Source: JBKEAJ01 sp047974415 (GTDB lineage: Bacteria > Bacteroidota > Bacteroidia > Bacteroidales > Prolixibacteraceae). From it: a DNA stretch of 23,417 bases. The stretch lies in assembly GCA_047974415.1 (NCBI GenBank), contig JBKECH010000031.1, forward strand, positions 1 through 23,417, read 5' to 3'. Under the pieces are notes generated by a model. The model searched no databases and was not told the DNA's origin. It was given only the letters and a program-made list of their open reading frames with translations. A program made the translations under genes and the position numbers. Positions 16,654-23,417 of the stretch are shown here, piece by piece (positions within the stretch are counted from its first letter, which is position 1; each line of letters starts with the position of its first letter).

Positions 16654-18273
16654 GTGATGAAGAACCTAACATTGTTATTTTTAATTGCCCCATTGTCATT
16701 CTTGTTGTCTTGTGGCACAAAAGAGAACACCAAAGCGCAGCAACCTAATATCTTGTTTATAATGTCTGATGACCATGCTTATCAGGCCATAAGTGCATAT
16801 TCTGACAAGCTGACACAGACTCCCAATATAGATAGAATTGCCCATAACGGCATGCTCTTTACTAATGCTTGTGTAACAAACTCCATCTGCGCTCCGTCGC
16901 GAGCGGTAATTCTGACAGGCAAGCACAGTCATATTAATGGCAAAATAGATAATAATTTCCCTTTTGACACTTCTAATGTCACCTTTCCTCAGATTATGCA
17001 TGATAATGGTTATCAGACTGCTATGTTTGGAAAATTGCATTTTGGCAATAGTCCAAAAGGTTTCGATGAGTTTAAGATACTGCCAGGACAAGGTCACTAC
17101 TATAATCCTAACTTTATCACAAAGAACGAAGGCTTAAAAAAATATTTCGGTTATGTTACAGATATTATTACAGATATGACCCTCAATTGGCTAAGAAACG
17201 AGAGAGAGACCGATAAACCATTTATGCTGATGTACCTGCACAAAGCTCCTCATAGAGAGTGGCTTCCAGCTCCACGTCATCATAAGATATTTACAAAAAA
17301 GAAATTTTCTGAACCCGAAACTCTCTATGATAACTATGATGGCAGAGGAGAGGCAGCGCATACTCAAGAAATGACTTTGGCGCATCATCGAAATTGGGCT
17401 GGAGACGACAAGTTGTATCCCGAAACTATGGACACTCTTGGCTTGGAGCCTTGGATGAGCTGGGATAAGATTGCACTTGTCGGAGCTTTAGATAGTATGG
17501 ACGATGAACAAAGAAAAGCATGGAACGAAACTTATGGGCCTATAAACGAGGAGTTTATTAAGAACTATCCGAACATGACGGAGAAAGAGATTCTACAATG
17601 GCGGTATCAGAGATATATGCAGGATTATTGTGGCTCTATTGCCGCAGTCGACGAAGGGGTAGGGAAGGTGCTTGATTATTTGGAAGAGAGCGGATTGGCA
17701 GAAAATACCATCGTTGTATATACTTCTGACCAAGGCTTCTATTTGGGAGAGCACGGCTGGTTTGACAAGCGCTTTGCTTACAACGAGTCCTTTAAAACTC
17801 CATTGCTAATAAGCTGGCCAGGCATAATTAAACCTAATTCGGTGAACTCGAACATGGTTCAGAATCTAGATTTTGCAGAAACATTCCTTGACGCTGCAGG
17901 TGTAGATATACCAAAAGATATGCAAGGGGAAAGTTTGATACCTATTTTCAGAGATGAAACGCAGAATTTTAGAGATGCTGTTTATTATCATTATTATGAA
18001 TATCCTGGCATTCACGAGGTTAAGCGTCATTATGCGATTGTTAGTAAAGAATATAAACTGATACATTTCTATTATGATGTAGACGAATGGGAGCTTTACG
18101 ATAGAAAAAAAGATCCGAATGAGATGCAAAATGAGATAGATAATCCAGAGTATGCAGAAATAAAAAGAAAACTGAAAGCAGACTTAAAGGAGTTGCGAAT
18201 AAAGTATAAGGATTCCGATTCATTAAACCAGATACATATTAATAAGTATAAGGAGATAGGTCTGATAGAATAG
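16654..18273 (+). CDS. Lipoprotein sulfatase (S1 family, FGly type)
   Basis: The 539-residue protein starts with a lipoprotein signal (LSFLLSC, lipid Cys20), so it should be membrane-anchored outside the cytoplasm. The sulfatase core shows metal-binding Asp39-Asp40 (MSDDH) and CAPSR (79-83), where Cys79 becomes formylglycine, followed by LTGKHSHING. YTSDQGFYLGEHGWFDKRF near residue 355 is the second metal/substrate block. The C-terminal EWELYDRKKDPNE is common in Bacteroidetes arylsulfatase-type enzymes, and the whole resembles N-acetylglucosamine-6-sulfatase-like members, but substrate cannot be fixed from sequence alone. It would remove sulfate from glycans such as mucin or glycosaminoglycans. 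No SusC/D, glycosidase or maturation enzyme is next to it, so it is not in a visible polysaccharide locus. Confidence 0.9.
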   Translation: MMKNLTLLFLIAPLSFLLSCGTKENTKAQQPNILFIMSDDHAYQAISAYSDKLTQTPNIDRIAHNGMLFTNACVTNSICAPSRAVILTGKHSHINGKIDNNFPFDTSNVTFPQIMHDNGYQTAMFGKLHFGNSPKGFDEFKILPGQGHYYNPNFITKNEGLKKYFGYVTDIITDMTLNWLRNERETDKPFMLMYLHKAPHREWLPAPRHHKIFTKKKFSEPETLYDNYDGRGEAAHTQEMTLAHHRNWAGDDKLYPETMDTLGLEPWMSWDKIALVGALDSMDDEQRKAWNETYGPINEEFIKNYPNMTEKEILQWRYQRYMQDYCGSIAAVDEGVGKVLDYLEESGLAENTIVVYTSDQGFYLGEHGWFDKRFAYNESFKTPLLISWPGIIKPNSVNSNMVQNLDFAETFLDAAGVDIPKDMQGESLIPIFRDETQNFRDAVYYHYYEYPGIHEVKRHYAIVSKEYKLIHFYYDVDEWELYDRKKDPNEMQNEIDNPEYAEIKRKLKADLKELRIKYKDSDSLNQIHINKYKEIGLIE

Positions 18274-18300
18274 GGACATTTCCCAATCTTTTTGTTTCAA

Positions 18301-18334
18301 TTGCTTCCATATATACATAAATGTACTACCTTTG
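18301..18334 (+). promoter_or_regulatory. Promoter upstream of the U32-tsaB pair
   Basis: TACCTTTG (18327-18334) is an exact -7 element, and TTG (18301-18303) lies 23 bases upstream. It would give a 5' leader of about 235 bases that contains repeat copy B. Confidence 0.5.
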
Positions 18335-18388
18335 CAAGAGTAGAGACCGTCTGCTGTGCTGAAAGATTGTCGACTTGTTTTAATTGGC

Positions 18389-18499
18389 GTTAGTCCATAA
18401 AGTCGAGAGTTTTGAGCTAGAGGAAATAAACCCCGAAAGGGTGATCATTATTATAAAGAGTGTAACGCTGATGTTTGACTTTGTAGGCGGACTCTAATT
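18389..18499 (+). repeat. Dispersed repeat copy B
   Basis: This is the second copy of the element at 446-597, in the same orientation and shorter inside. The ends GTTAGTCCATAAAGTC (18389-18404) and GACTTTGTAGGCGGACTC (18478-18495) are imperfectly inverted. The interior has a small hairpin, CCC-CGAAA-GGG, at 18432-18442. It lies in the presumed leader of the U32 gene. No gene is seen in 18274-18576. Confidence 0.6.
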
Positions 18500-18576
18500 G
18501 CAGTAGTAGTTTAACTTTTTAAATTAAAGGGCATAAAGATTATGCTTGCATTGCTGATTTATCATCGCAAAGACTA

Positions 18577-19857
18577 ATGAATAGCCTTACATCTGAACGA
18601 CATAAAAACGACATAGAAATAATGGCACCTGTCGGTTCTTACGAATCGTTAATGGCGGCAATAAAAACGGGTGCTAAATCCGTGTATTTTGGTGTCGAGA
18701 AGCTAAATATGCGAGCACGCTCGTCGGTAAATTTCACTTTGGACGACCTTAGACAAATTGTTGAAATTTGTAATCAACATAAGGTAAAATCATATCTTAC
18801 TGCCAATACTATTATTTTCGACGACGAGCTGGAAGAGATAAAGAAAATACTGAGAGCGGCAAAGCAAGCAGGAGTAAGTGCTACAATTGCCTCTGACTTT
18901 GGTGTTATTCATTATGCTCGTTCTATAGGTCTAAATGTACATATCTCGACACAGGTAAATGTTACAAACATTGAGAGCCTTAAATTCTATGCTACTTTTG
19001 CAGATGTTGTGGTTCTTGCTCGTGAAATGAACCTTACGCAGGTTCGTAAGATTTACGAACAGATTCAGACCAAACAAATAAAAGGACCCTCAGGTAAGTT
19101 AGTACGTATTGAGATGTTTGTGCACGGTGCGCTATGCATGGCGGTATCAGGAAAATGCTACCTTAGCCTTCACGAAAAAAATCATTCTGCAAACAAAGGT
19201 AGTTGCCTGCAAATGTGCAGACGTAGTTACATTGTAAGCGACAAGGAAAATGGACAGGAACTGGAGATTGATAATGAGTATATCATGAGTCCTAAAGATT
19301 TGAAGACAATACACTTTCTGAATAAGCTAATTGATGCAGGAGTTTCGATTTTAAAAATTGAAGGTAGAGCCCGTTCACCAGAGTACGTAAAAACAGTGGT
19401 TTCGTGCTACAGCGAAGCAGTAGACTCTATATTTGACGACAGTTTTACCAAAATGAAAATATCTGATTGGGATACGCGATTGAAAAGAGTCTTCAATCGA
19501 GGATTTTGGGACGGATACTACTTAGGTCAGCAACTAGGCGAGTGGTCCAGCGAATATGGATCGCAAGCCACCACCACAAAAAAATATATTGCCAAAGGAA
19601 CTAACTACTTCCCCAATATTGGCGTTGCCGAGTTCTTAATTGAAGCCGATAGCTTATCTGTGGACGATGAGATCATAATTACAGGTCCAACAACGGGAGT
19701 CATAGAAACAAAAGTAGAAGAAATACGAGTGAACTTAAAATCTGTACATATAGCAAATAAAGGCGAGCGTTGTTCAATTGCTGTTGCTCAGAAGGTCAGA
19801 CGTTCGGATAAACTATATAAAATAATTCAGTCTAAAACTCCTATCAAGATATTGTAA
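18577..19857 (+). CDS. Peptidase U32 family protein (TrhP/RlhA-like)
   Basis: The 426-residue protein has the U32 layout. MAPVGSYESLMAAIKTGAKSVYFG near the N-terminus is the usual family start. EMFVHGALCMAVSGKCYLS fits the U32 signature E-x-F-x2-G-x2-C-x4-G-x-C-x-x-S exactly, and GSCLQMCRR follows with two more cysteines of the probable iron-sulfur set. A beta-rich C-terminal domain (about 335-426) completes it. Although named peptidases, characterised bacterial members act in RNA hydroxylation (TrhP on tRNA U34, RlhA on 23S rRNA). I cannot tell which applies here. The stop is directly followed by the tsaB start with no spare base, indicating coupled translation. Confidence 0.88.
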   Translation: MNSLTSERHKNDIEIMAPVGSYESLMAAIKTGAKSVYFGVEKLNMRARSSVNFTLDDLRQIVEICNQHKVKSYLTANTIIFDDELEEIKKILRAAKQAGVSATIASDFGVIHYARSIGLNVHISTQVNVTNIESLKFYATFADVVVLAREMNLTQVRKIYEQIQTKQIKGPSGKLVRIEMFVHGALCMAVSGKCYLSLHEKNHSANKGSCLQMCRRSYIVSDKENGQELEIDNEYIMSPKDLKTIHFLNKLIDAGVSILKIEGRARSPEYVKTVVSCYSEAVDSIFDDSFTKMKISDWDTRLKRVFNRGFWDGYYLGQQLGEWSSEYGSQATTTKKYIAKGTNYFPNIGVAEFLIEADSLSVDDEIIITGPTTGVIETKVEEIRVNLKSVHIANKGERCSIAVAQKVRRSDKLYKIIQSKTPIKIL

Positions 19858-20568
19858 ATGAGTAATATATTAATAATAGAAAGCTCTTCTCCGGTATGCT
19901 CCGTTGCGATTGCAATGGAAGGACACATAAAGCATATCAAAGAAGATTTTGAACAAAATCACGCTTCCTTATCAGCCTTCTTTGTCGAAGAGTTATTGCA
20001 GGAAACAGGTTTGTCAATAAAAAATATTGATGCAATTGCCCTTAGCGAGGGGCCTGGCTCATACACTGGTCTGCGTATTGGCGCATCTTTGGCTAAAGGA
20101 TTAGCATATGGAGGAGATATCCCGATTATCTGCATCAATACTCTTGAAGCAATGACAGAATACATAATTGCCAATAAGATTTTATTTCACCTACCGAACG
20201 ATACTGATAATACTTTGTTGGTGCCTATGATTGATGCCCGACGAATGGAAGTCTATACTACATTTTACGATATAGAGTTGAATGTTATTAGACCAATGCA
20301 CCCACTAATTCTTGATGAAAATACCTTTAGTCCCTTCTTATCAGACTCTATAATAGTGACGTTTGGCACGGGTGCGGAAAAATGCAGAGATTTATATAAA
20401 AACGATAGATATATCTTCATCGATGCTCAGAACATGCTGTCAGCCAGGTTTTTGTTGAACACAACAATCCGAAAATACAAAGATAAAGACTTTGTCGACA
20501 CCGCCTATTTCGAACCTAACTACCTTAAGAATTTCATTGCAAGCATACCGAGAAATAAAGTTTTATAA
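19858..20568 (+). CDS. tsaB: tRNA threonylcarbamoyladenosine biosynthesis protein TsaB
   Basis: TsaB supports TsaD in making t6A at position 37 of ANN-decoding tRNAs. The 236-residue protein has ILIIESSSPVCSVAI at the start and GPGSYTGLRIG (65-75), the ASKHA-fold hallmark of the family, then IPMIDARR-like VPMIDARRMEVYT near residue 121. Length is normal. It starts immediately after the U32 gene stop (TAAATG), so the two are one operon. Confidence 0.93.
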   Translation: MSNILIIESSSPVCSVAIAMEGHIKHIKEDFEQNHASLSAFFVEELLQETGLSIKNIDAIALSEGPGSYTGLRIGASLAKGLAYGGDIPIICINTLEAMTEYIIANKILFHLPNDTDNTLLVPMIDARRMEVYTTFYDIELNVIRPMHPLILDENTFSPFLSDSIIVTFGTGAEKCRDLYKNDRYIFIDAQNMLSARFLLNTTIRKYKDKDFVDTAYFEPNYLKNFIASIPRNKVL

Positions 20569-20684
20569 ATATTAATCCAAACGATTAATTCTCAGCATTA
20601 ATTTAGCCAACGCATGCTCTACCATTAATATAAAGAGTCGATTGGCTTGGCAAATATAACAACTAAAAAATAAATTATAAACAC

Positions 20685-21398
20685 ATGAAAAAAATTATCC
20701 TTTCATTATTGTTACTGTTCACAGTAGCTGCGGCGTCTACAGCACAAAAATTAGAGCTACATTATGATTACTTATCACCGCGTAAATATTTTACATCGAC
20801 ACTTACTGATCTTGTTGTAGACAAACTAGGCAACACTTTTTATTTTATCGACTTAAACTACAACAACAACGAACAAGGGCATTCGATGAGTCTTGCATAC
20901 CTCGAAATACAAAGAGAGTTTGCATTTACAAAGAAAGGTGTTGATGGATTAAAGTTCCACGTAGAGTATAACGATGGTTTTCTGATTAGCTCCTCTGCAA
21001 ACCCAAAAGTTGGTGCAAATCTAGGCTACCCCTTAAACCGAGTGTGGTTGTTAGGGCTTGGCTATCCTATCAAAATAGGGAAGAATATCAGACTCGATTC
21101 CTATATTGGCTATAGAGCTTCGTCAGATTCTGACAACAAGGACGCAATGATATCAACAGCTTGGTTCAATACACTATTCAAAAATAAGCTGATATTCACT
21201 GGATTTGTAGATGTTTGGAGTAGAAACTTTGAAATCGAAGACAAGCGTAAGATAGTATTTTTGTCAGAGCCTCAATTATGGTATCAGATAACTCCTAAGT
21301 TTGCTGCTGGTTGTGAAGTCGAACTATCGTATAACTTTACAGGCGAAAATGGATTTAGAGCATATCCTACAGTAGGTCTGCGTTACGTTTTGAAATAA
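20685..21398 (+). CDS. DUF5020-family outer-membrane beta-barrel protein
   Basis: The 237-residue protein has a signal peptide (cut near STAQ-KL, residue 20) and a mature part of alternating amphipathic strands with many aromatic residues, ending in YPTVGLRYVLK as outer-membrane barrels often do. The start LELHYDYLSPRKYFTSTLT resembles Bacteroidetes proteins listed as DUF5020, thought to be Tsx-like channels. The purine permease gene follows 142 bases downstream on the same strand, so a role in nucleobase or nucleoside entry is plausible. Function is inferred from fold and neighbour only. Confidence 0.75.
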   Translation: MKKIILSLLLLFTVAAASTAQKLELHYDYLSPRKYFTSTLTDLVVDKLGNTFYFIDLNYNNNEQGHSMSLAYLEIQREFAFTKKGVDGLKFHVEYNDGFLISSSANPKVGANLGYPLNRVWLLGLGYPIKIGKNIRLDSYIGYRASSDSDNKDAMISTAWFNTLFKNKLIFTGFVDVWSRNFEIEDKRKIVFLSEPQLWYQITPKFAAGCEVELSYNFTGENGFRAYPTVGLRYVLK

Positions 21399-21487
21399 GA
21401 AAAAGAAATCTAAACACATAAAACAGCCATGGCGGTACACTTTAAGCTTGCCGACACACAGGCGAATGATTAACTCAGCAAAAGTCT

Positions 21488-21522
21488 CAGCTTACAGCCT
21501 ATAGCTTACGGCTTACAGCTTA
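21488..21522 (+). repeat. Short degenerate direct repeats of AGCTTAC
   Basis: AGCTTAC and close variants (AGCTTACAG, AGCTTACGG, CTTACAGCTTA) recur four times in 35 bases just before the permease gene. Similar low-complexity arrays occur between genes in Bacteroidetes. No function is evident. Confidence 0.6.
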
Positions 21523-21540
21523 TTGCAGAATTTTAAACAC

Positions 21541-22902
21541 ATGAAAGCTTTTATAGATAAATATTTTGGTATAAGTACTAGTGGTTCTAATTTCAGGACC
21601 GAAATTATAGCGGGTGTAACAACCTTTATGACAATGGCGTATATTCTTGCCGTCAATCCGCAAATTTTAGGTAGTACAGGGATGGATAAGGGTGGTGTTT
21701 TTGTTGCTACCGTTGCAGCAGCCGTTATAGGAACTCTGGTAATGGCCTTGCTTGCCAAATACCCATTTGCACTAGCCCCTGGCATGGGGCTAAATGCCTT
21801 TTTTGCATATTCGGTAGTTGTAGGGCTTGGCTATTCGTGGCAGATGGCTCTTACCGCCGTGTTCGTCGAAGGTATTATTTTCATGATTCTTTCGGCGTTT
21901 AAAGTACGCGAAGCTATATTTAATGCCATCCCTCAGGATATAAAATATGCAGTCACTGCTGGTATTGGACTTTTCATTACTTTTATTGGACTGAAAGGCG
22001 CAGGTCTTATAGCTAGCCATAGTGTTACCTTCGTAACTCTAGGCGATATGGGCTTAGCTCCTGCTATGCTGGCATTTATCGGAATCATGCTGACATCTAT
22101 TCTACTGATAAAAAACGTGAAAGGAGCCTTACTACTAGGAATAGTGCTTACCTACGCTCTTGGCATAATTGCTCAACTGTCAGGATGGTATGATGTAAAT
22201 CCAGAAATAGGCAACTTCTCGTTAATCCCTAAACTTGAGAATCTGTTTAAAATTCCCGATATCTCTACCGTCGCTTTTAAATTAGAGTTTCATAATATTT
22301 TCACAATAGATTTCTTGGTTGTAGTATTTGCCTTCTTATTTGTTGATTTGTTCGACACCATTGGAACTGTCATAGGTGTTGCTACAAAAGGTAATTACCT
22401 TGATAAAGATGGAAAATTTCCACGTATCAATAAGGTGCTATTTGCTGATGCTATTGCTACAACATTTGGTGCCTTGTTGGGAACTTCTACTACCACTACA
22501 TACGTAGAAAGCTCAACGGGCGTGGTGGCAGGAGGTCGCACGGGGTTTACGTCTGTCGTGGTGGCAGTGCTATTTATTGTTGCTCTGTTTTTTGCTCCCA
22601 TATTCTTAGCAGTTCCTTCTTTTGCTGTTGCCCCAGTTTTAGTCATAGTTGGGCTTATGATGATGGAAAGTGTTGTTAAAATAAACTTCACAAACTTCGA
22701 AGAAGCTGTACCAGCCTTTCTAACAATTGTCATGATGTCATTTGCTTATAGCATTGCCGAAGGAATAATATTTGGAGTTATAAGCTGGGTTGTGATAAAA
22801 TTACTAATTGGCAAAACATCTCAAATATCCATAGTAATGCTGATTCTAGCTATATTGTTTACTGCAAAGATGCTTTTTAGTTCCGCAGGGATAAGTAGTT
22901 AA
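21541..22902 (+). CDS. NCS2-family purine (adenine/guanine/hypoxanthine) permease
   Basis: The 453-residue protein is a 12-14 helix transporter of the AzgA/PbuG branch. TEIIAGVTTFMTMAYILAVNPQIL near the N-terminus, APGMGLNAFFAYSVV, VFAFLFVDLFDTIGTVIGVA and GTSTTTTYVESSTGVVAGGRTG are the conserved blocks of that branch. It imports purine bases with protons. I chose ATG 21541 (MKAFIDKYFG), which matches the family start and has the same AAACACATGAAA context as the preceding gene; the frame also opens upstream at TTG 21523, less likely. A strong terminator follows 81 bases after the stop. Confidence 0.93.
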   Translation: MKAFIDKYFGISTSGSNFRTEIIAGVTTFMTMAYILAVNPQILGSTGMDKGGVFVATVAAAVIGTLVMALLAKYPFALAPGMGLNAFFAYSVVVGLGYSWQMALTAVFVEGIIFMILSAFKVREAIFNAIPQDIKYAVTAGIGLFITFIGLKGAGLIASHSVTFVTLGDMGLAPAMLAFIGIMLTSILLIKNVKGALLLGIVLTYALGIIAQLSGWYDVNPEIGNFSLIPKLENLFKIPDISTVAFKLEFHNIFTIDFLVVVFAFLFVDLFDTIGTVIGVATKGNYLDKDGKFPRINKVLFADAIATTFGALLGTSTTTTYVESSTGVVAGGRTGFTSVVVAVLFIVALFFAPIFLAVPSFAVAPVLVIVGLMMMESVVKINFTNFEEAVPAFLTIVMMSFAYSIAEGIIFGVISWVVIKLLIGKTSQISIVMLILAILFTAKMLFSSAGISS

Positions 22903-22983
22903 TCCCAAATTATGAACTGAAACACCGCGTAGAAGGTGATATAACAACATCCTAGATTAATATTGAGCTTGCAATGAAAAGTG

Positions 22984-23021
22984 AAAGGGTGTCCAAAATA
23001 CAATTTGGACACCCTTTTTTT
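22984..23021 (+). terminator. Strong intrinsic terminator of the permease gene
   Basis: A perfect 14-base-pair stem (22984-22997 with 23004-23017) closes a 6-base loop (ATACAA) and runs into seven T residues (23015-23021). The core stem is GGGTGTCCAAA paired with TTTGGACACCC. Confidence 0.92.
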
Positions 23022-23022
23022 G

Positions 23023-23417
23023 GTACGCCAAGTATGGGCGTAATCTCCTAGGTGTAAGTCCCTAGCGAGCCCTAATAGTAGGAATCGCCTAGCCAAGAGC
23101 AAGGGTGTCCATAGCGATGTGGAATCTGAAGGAAGCTGGCGGCAAAAGTCTGACCTGACGAACAGAAATCAGATAGAAGGCTGAGTGTGGGGGTAAATCT
23201 GCAAAACAAGATAAAGCCCAATAACTATTCGGGACCACACTTAGTAAATCTGGCGGGTATAAGGCGGAAAGATTACGTTCTTATCTGGGGAGGTCTCACA
23301 GACGTGCAGATATTTTTTTTAGAAGCATGGAGTAAAGCTAGCTGTGAGAAGTCAGCCGAGGACATAGTACCGATGAGAAAGTATGGGGAAGGTCCGAACC
23401 TTAACAAATCGAGAAGT
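23023..23417 (+). mobile_element. Group II intron, 5' part (domain I onward), truncated by window end
   Basis: The sequence from GTACGCC (23023) onward matches the 5' region of bacterial group II introns: ATGGGCGTAATC, the CTAGG...CCTAG hairpin (23048-23065) around GTGTAAGTC, GCAAGGGTGTCC, GGAATCTGAAGGAAGC (23121-23136) and GTCAGCCGAGGACATAGTACC (near 23351). Such introns are self-splicing RNAs that encode a reverse transcriptase/maturase in domain IV. The 5' end GTACG differs from the common GTGYG, so the exact boundary is inferred. Domains V and VI and most of the protein gene lie outside. The intron starts 1-2 bases after the terminator T-run, the target habit of class C introns, but class cannot be settled without the protein. 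Confidence 0.75.
23373..23417 (+). CDS. Possible start of the intron-encoded reverse transcriptase/maturase (partial)
   Basis: An ATG at 23373, just after the conserved CATAGTACCG of the intron, opens a frame of 15 codons to the window end (MRKYGEGPNLNKSRS). The place is where intron-encoded protein genes usually begin. No reverse transcriptase motif is visible yet, so this is positional inference. Confidence 0.35.
   Translation, partial: MRKYGEGPNLNKSRS

Noticed and set aside
20605..20647. AGCCAA/TTGGCT inverted repeat after tsaB as a terminator
   Set aside because: Only six pairs, a 31-base loop and no T-run; too weak to call.
21523..21540. TTG start giving six extra residues on the purine permease
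   Set aside because: ATG 21541 matches the family N-terminus and the local start context; the upstream codons lie at the edge of the AGCTTAC repeat.
1..23417. CRISPR array, tRNA or rRNA genes
   Set aside because: I saw no regularly spaced repeats, no cloverleaf with TTCGA-type arm and no rRNA segments on either strand.

Overview
The window looks like a chromosomal piece of a Bacteroidetes bacterium, probably of the order Bacteroidales. The signs are moderate-to-low GC, several exact copies of the 8-mer TACCTTTG (the Bacteroidetes -7 promoter element TAnnTTTG) in front of genes, a Na+-pumping methylmalonyl-CoA decarboxylase cluster typical of propionate-forming Bacteroidales, a lipoprotein sulfatase, a DUF5020-type outer-membrane protein, and a remnant of a PD-(D/E)XK (Rpn-type) nuclease/transposase. 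I saw no rRNA, tRNA or CRISPR array.

Layout. (1) 1-616: 3' end of an Rpn/PD-(D/E)XK nuclease-family gene, then one copy (A) of a dispersed repeat. (2) 617-2041, minus: msrA followed by a UbiA-family prenyltransferase. (3) 2042-3128: sparse region with one small secreted basic protein that resembles the Spy/CpxP type. (4) 3129-3929, plus: SAM methyltransferase. (5) 10190 down to 3936, minus: five-gene respiratory operon of b6-like cytochrome b, Rieske protein, octaheme c-type cytochrome with TPRs, and the System II cytochrome c assembly pair ResB and CcsA. (6) 11558-10272, minus: pabB. (7) 16223 down to 11650, minus: mce, mmdA, OadG-like delta, biotin carrier, and a beta subunit with a fused exported N-terminal domain. 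(8) 16654-18273, plus: lipoprotein sulfatase. (9) 18274-20568, plus: promoter, second repeat copy (B), then U32 peptidase-family protein and tsaB, which nearly abut. (10) 20685-22902, plus: DUF5020 outer-membrane protein and an NCS2 purine permease, ended by a strong intrinsic terminator. (11) 23023-23417: 5' part of a group II intron directly after that terminator, running off the window.

How the parts work together. The respiratory operon would take electrons from menaquinol through cytochrome b/Rieske to a periplasmic octaheme cytochrome, with its own heme-attachment machinery in the same transcript. No cytochrome c1 is encoded, so the octaheme protein is the natural candidate acceptor. 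The mce-mmd operon would epimerise and decarboxylate methylmalonyl-CoA to propionyl-CoA while exporting Na+. The U32 protein and TsaB may both serve RNA modification. The DUF5020 barrel and NCS2 permease look like an outer/inner membrane pair for purine uptake.

The points most worth a second look are the bc-octaheme-System II operon, the fused domain on the decarboxylase beta subunit, the two-copy dispersed repeat (one copy in a long 5' leader), and the group II intron placed immediately behind a terminator.
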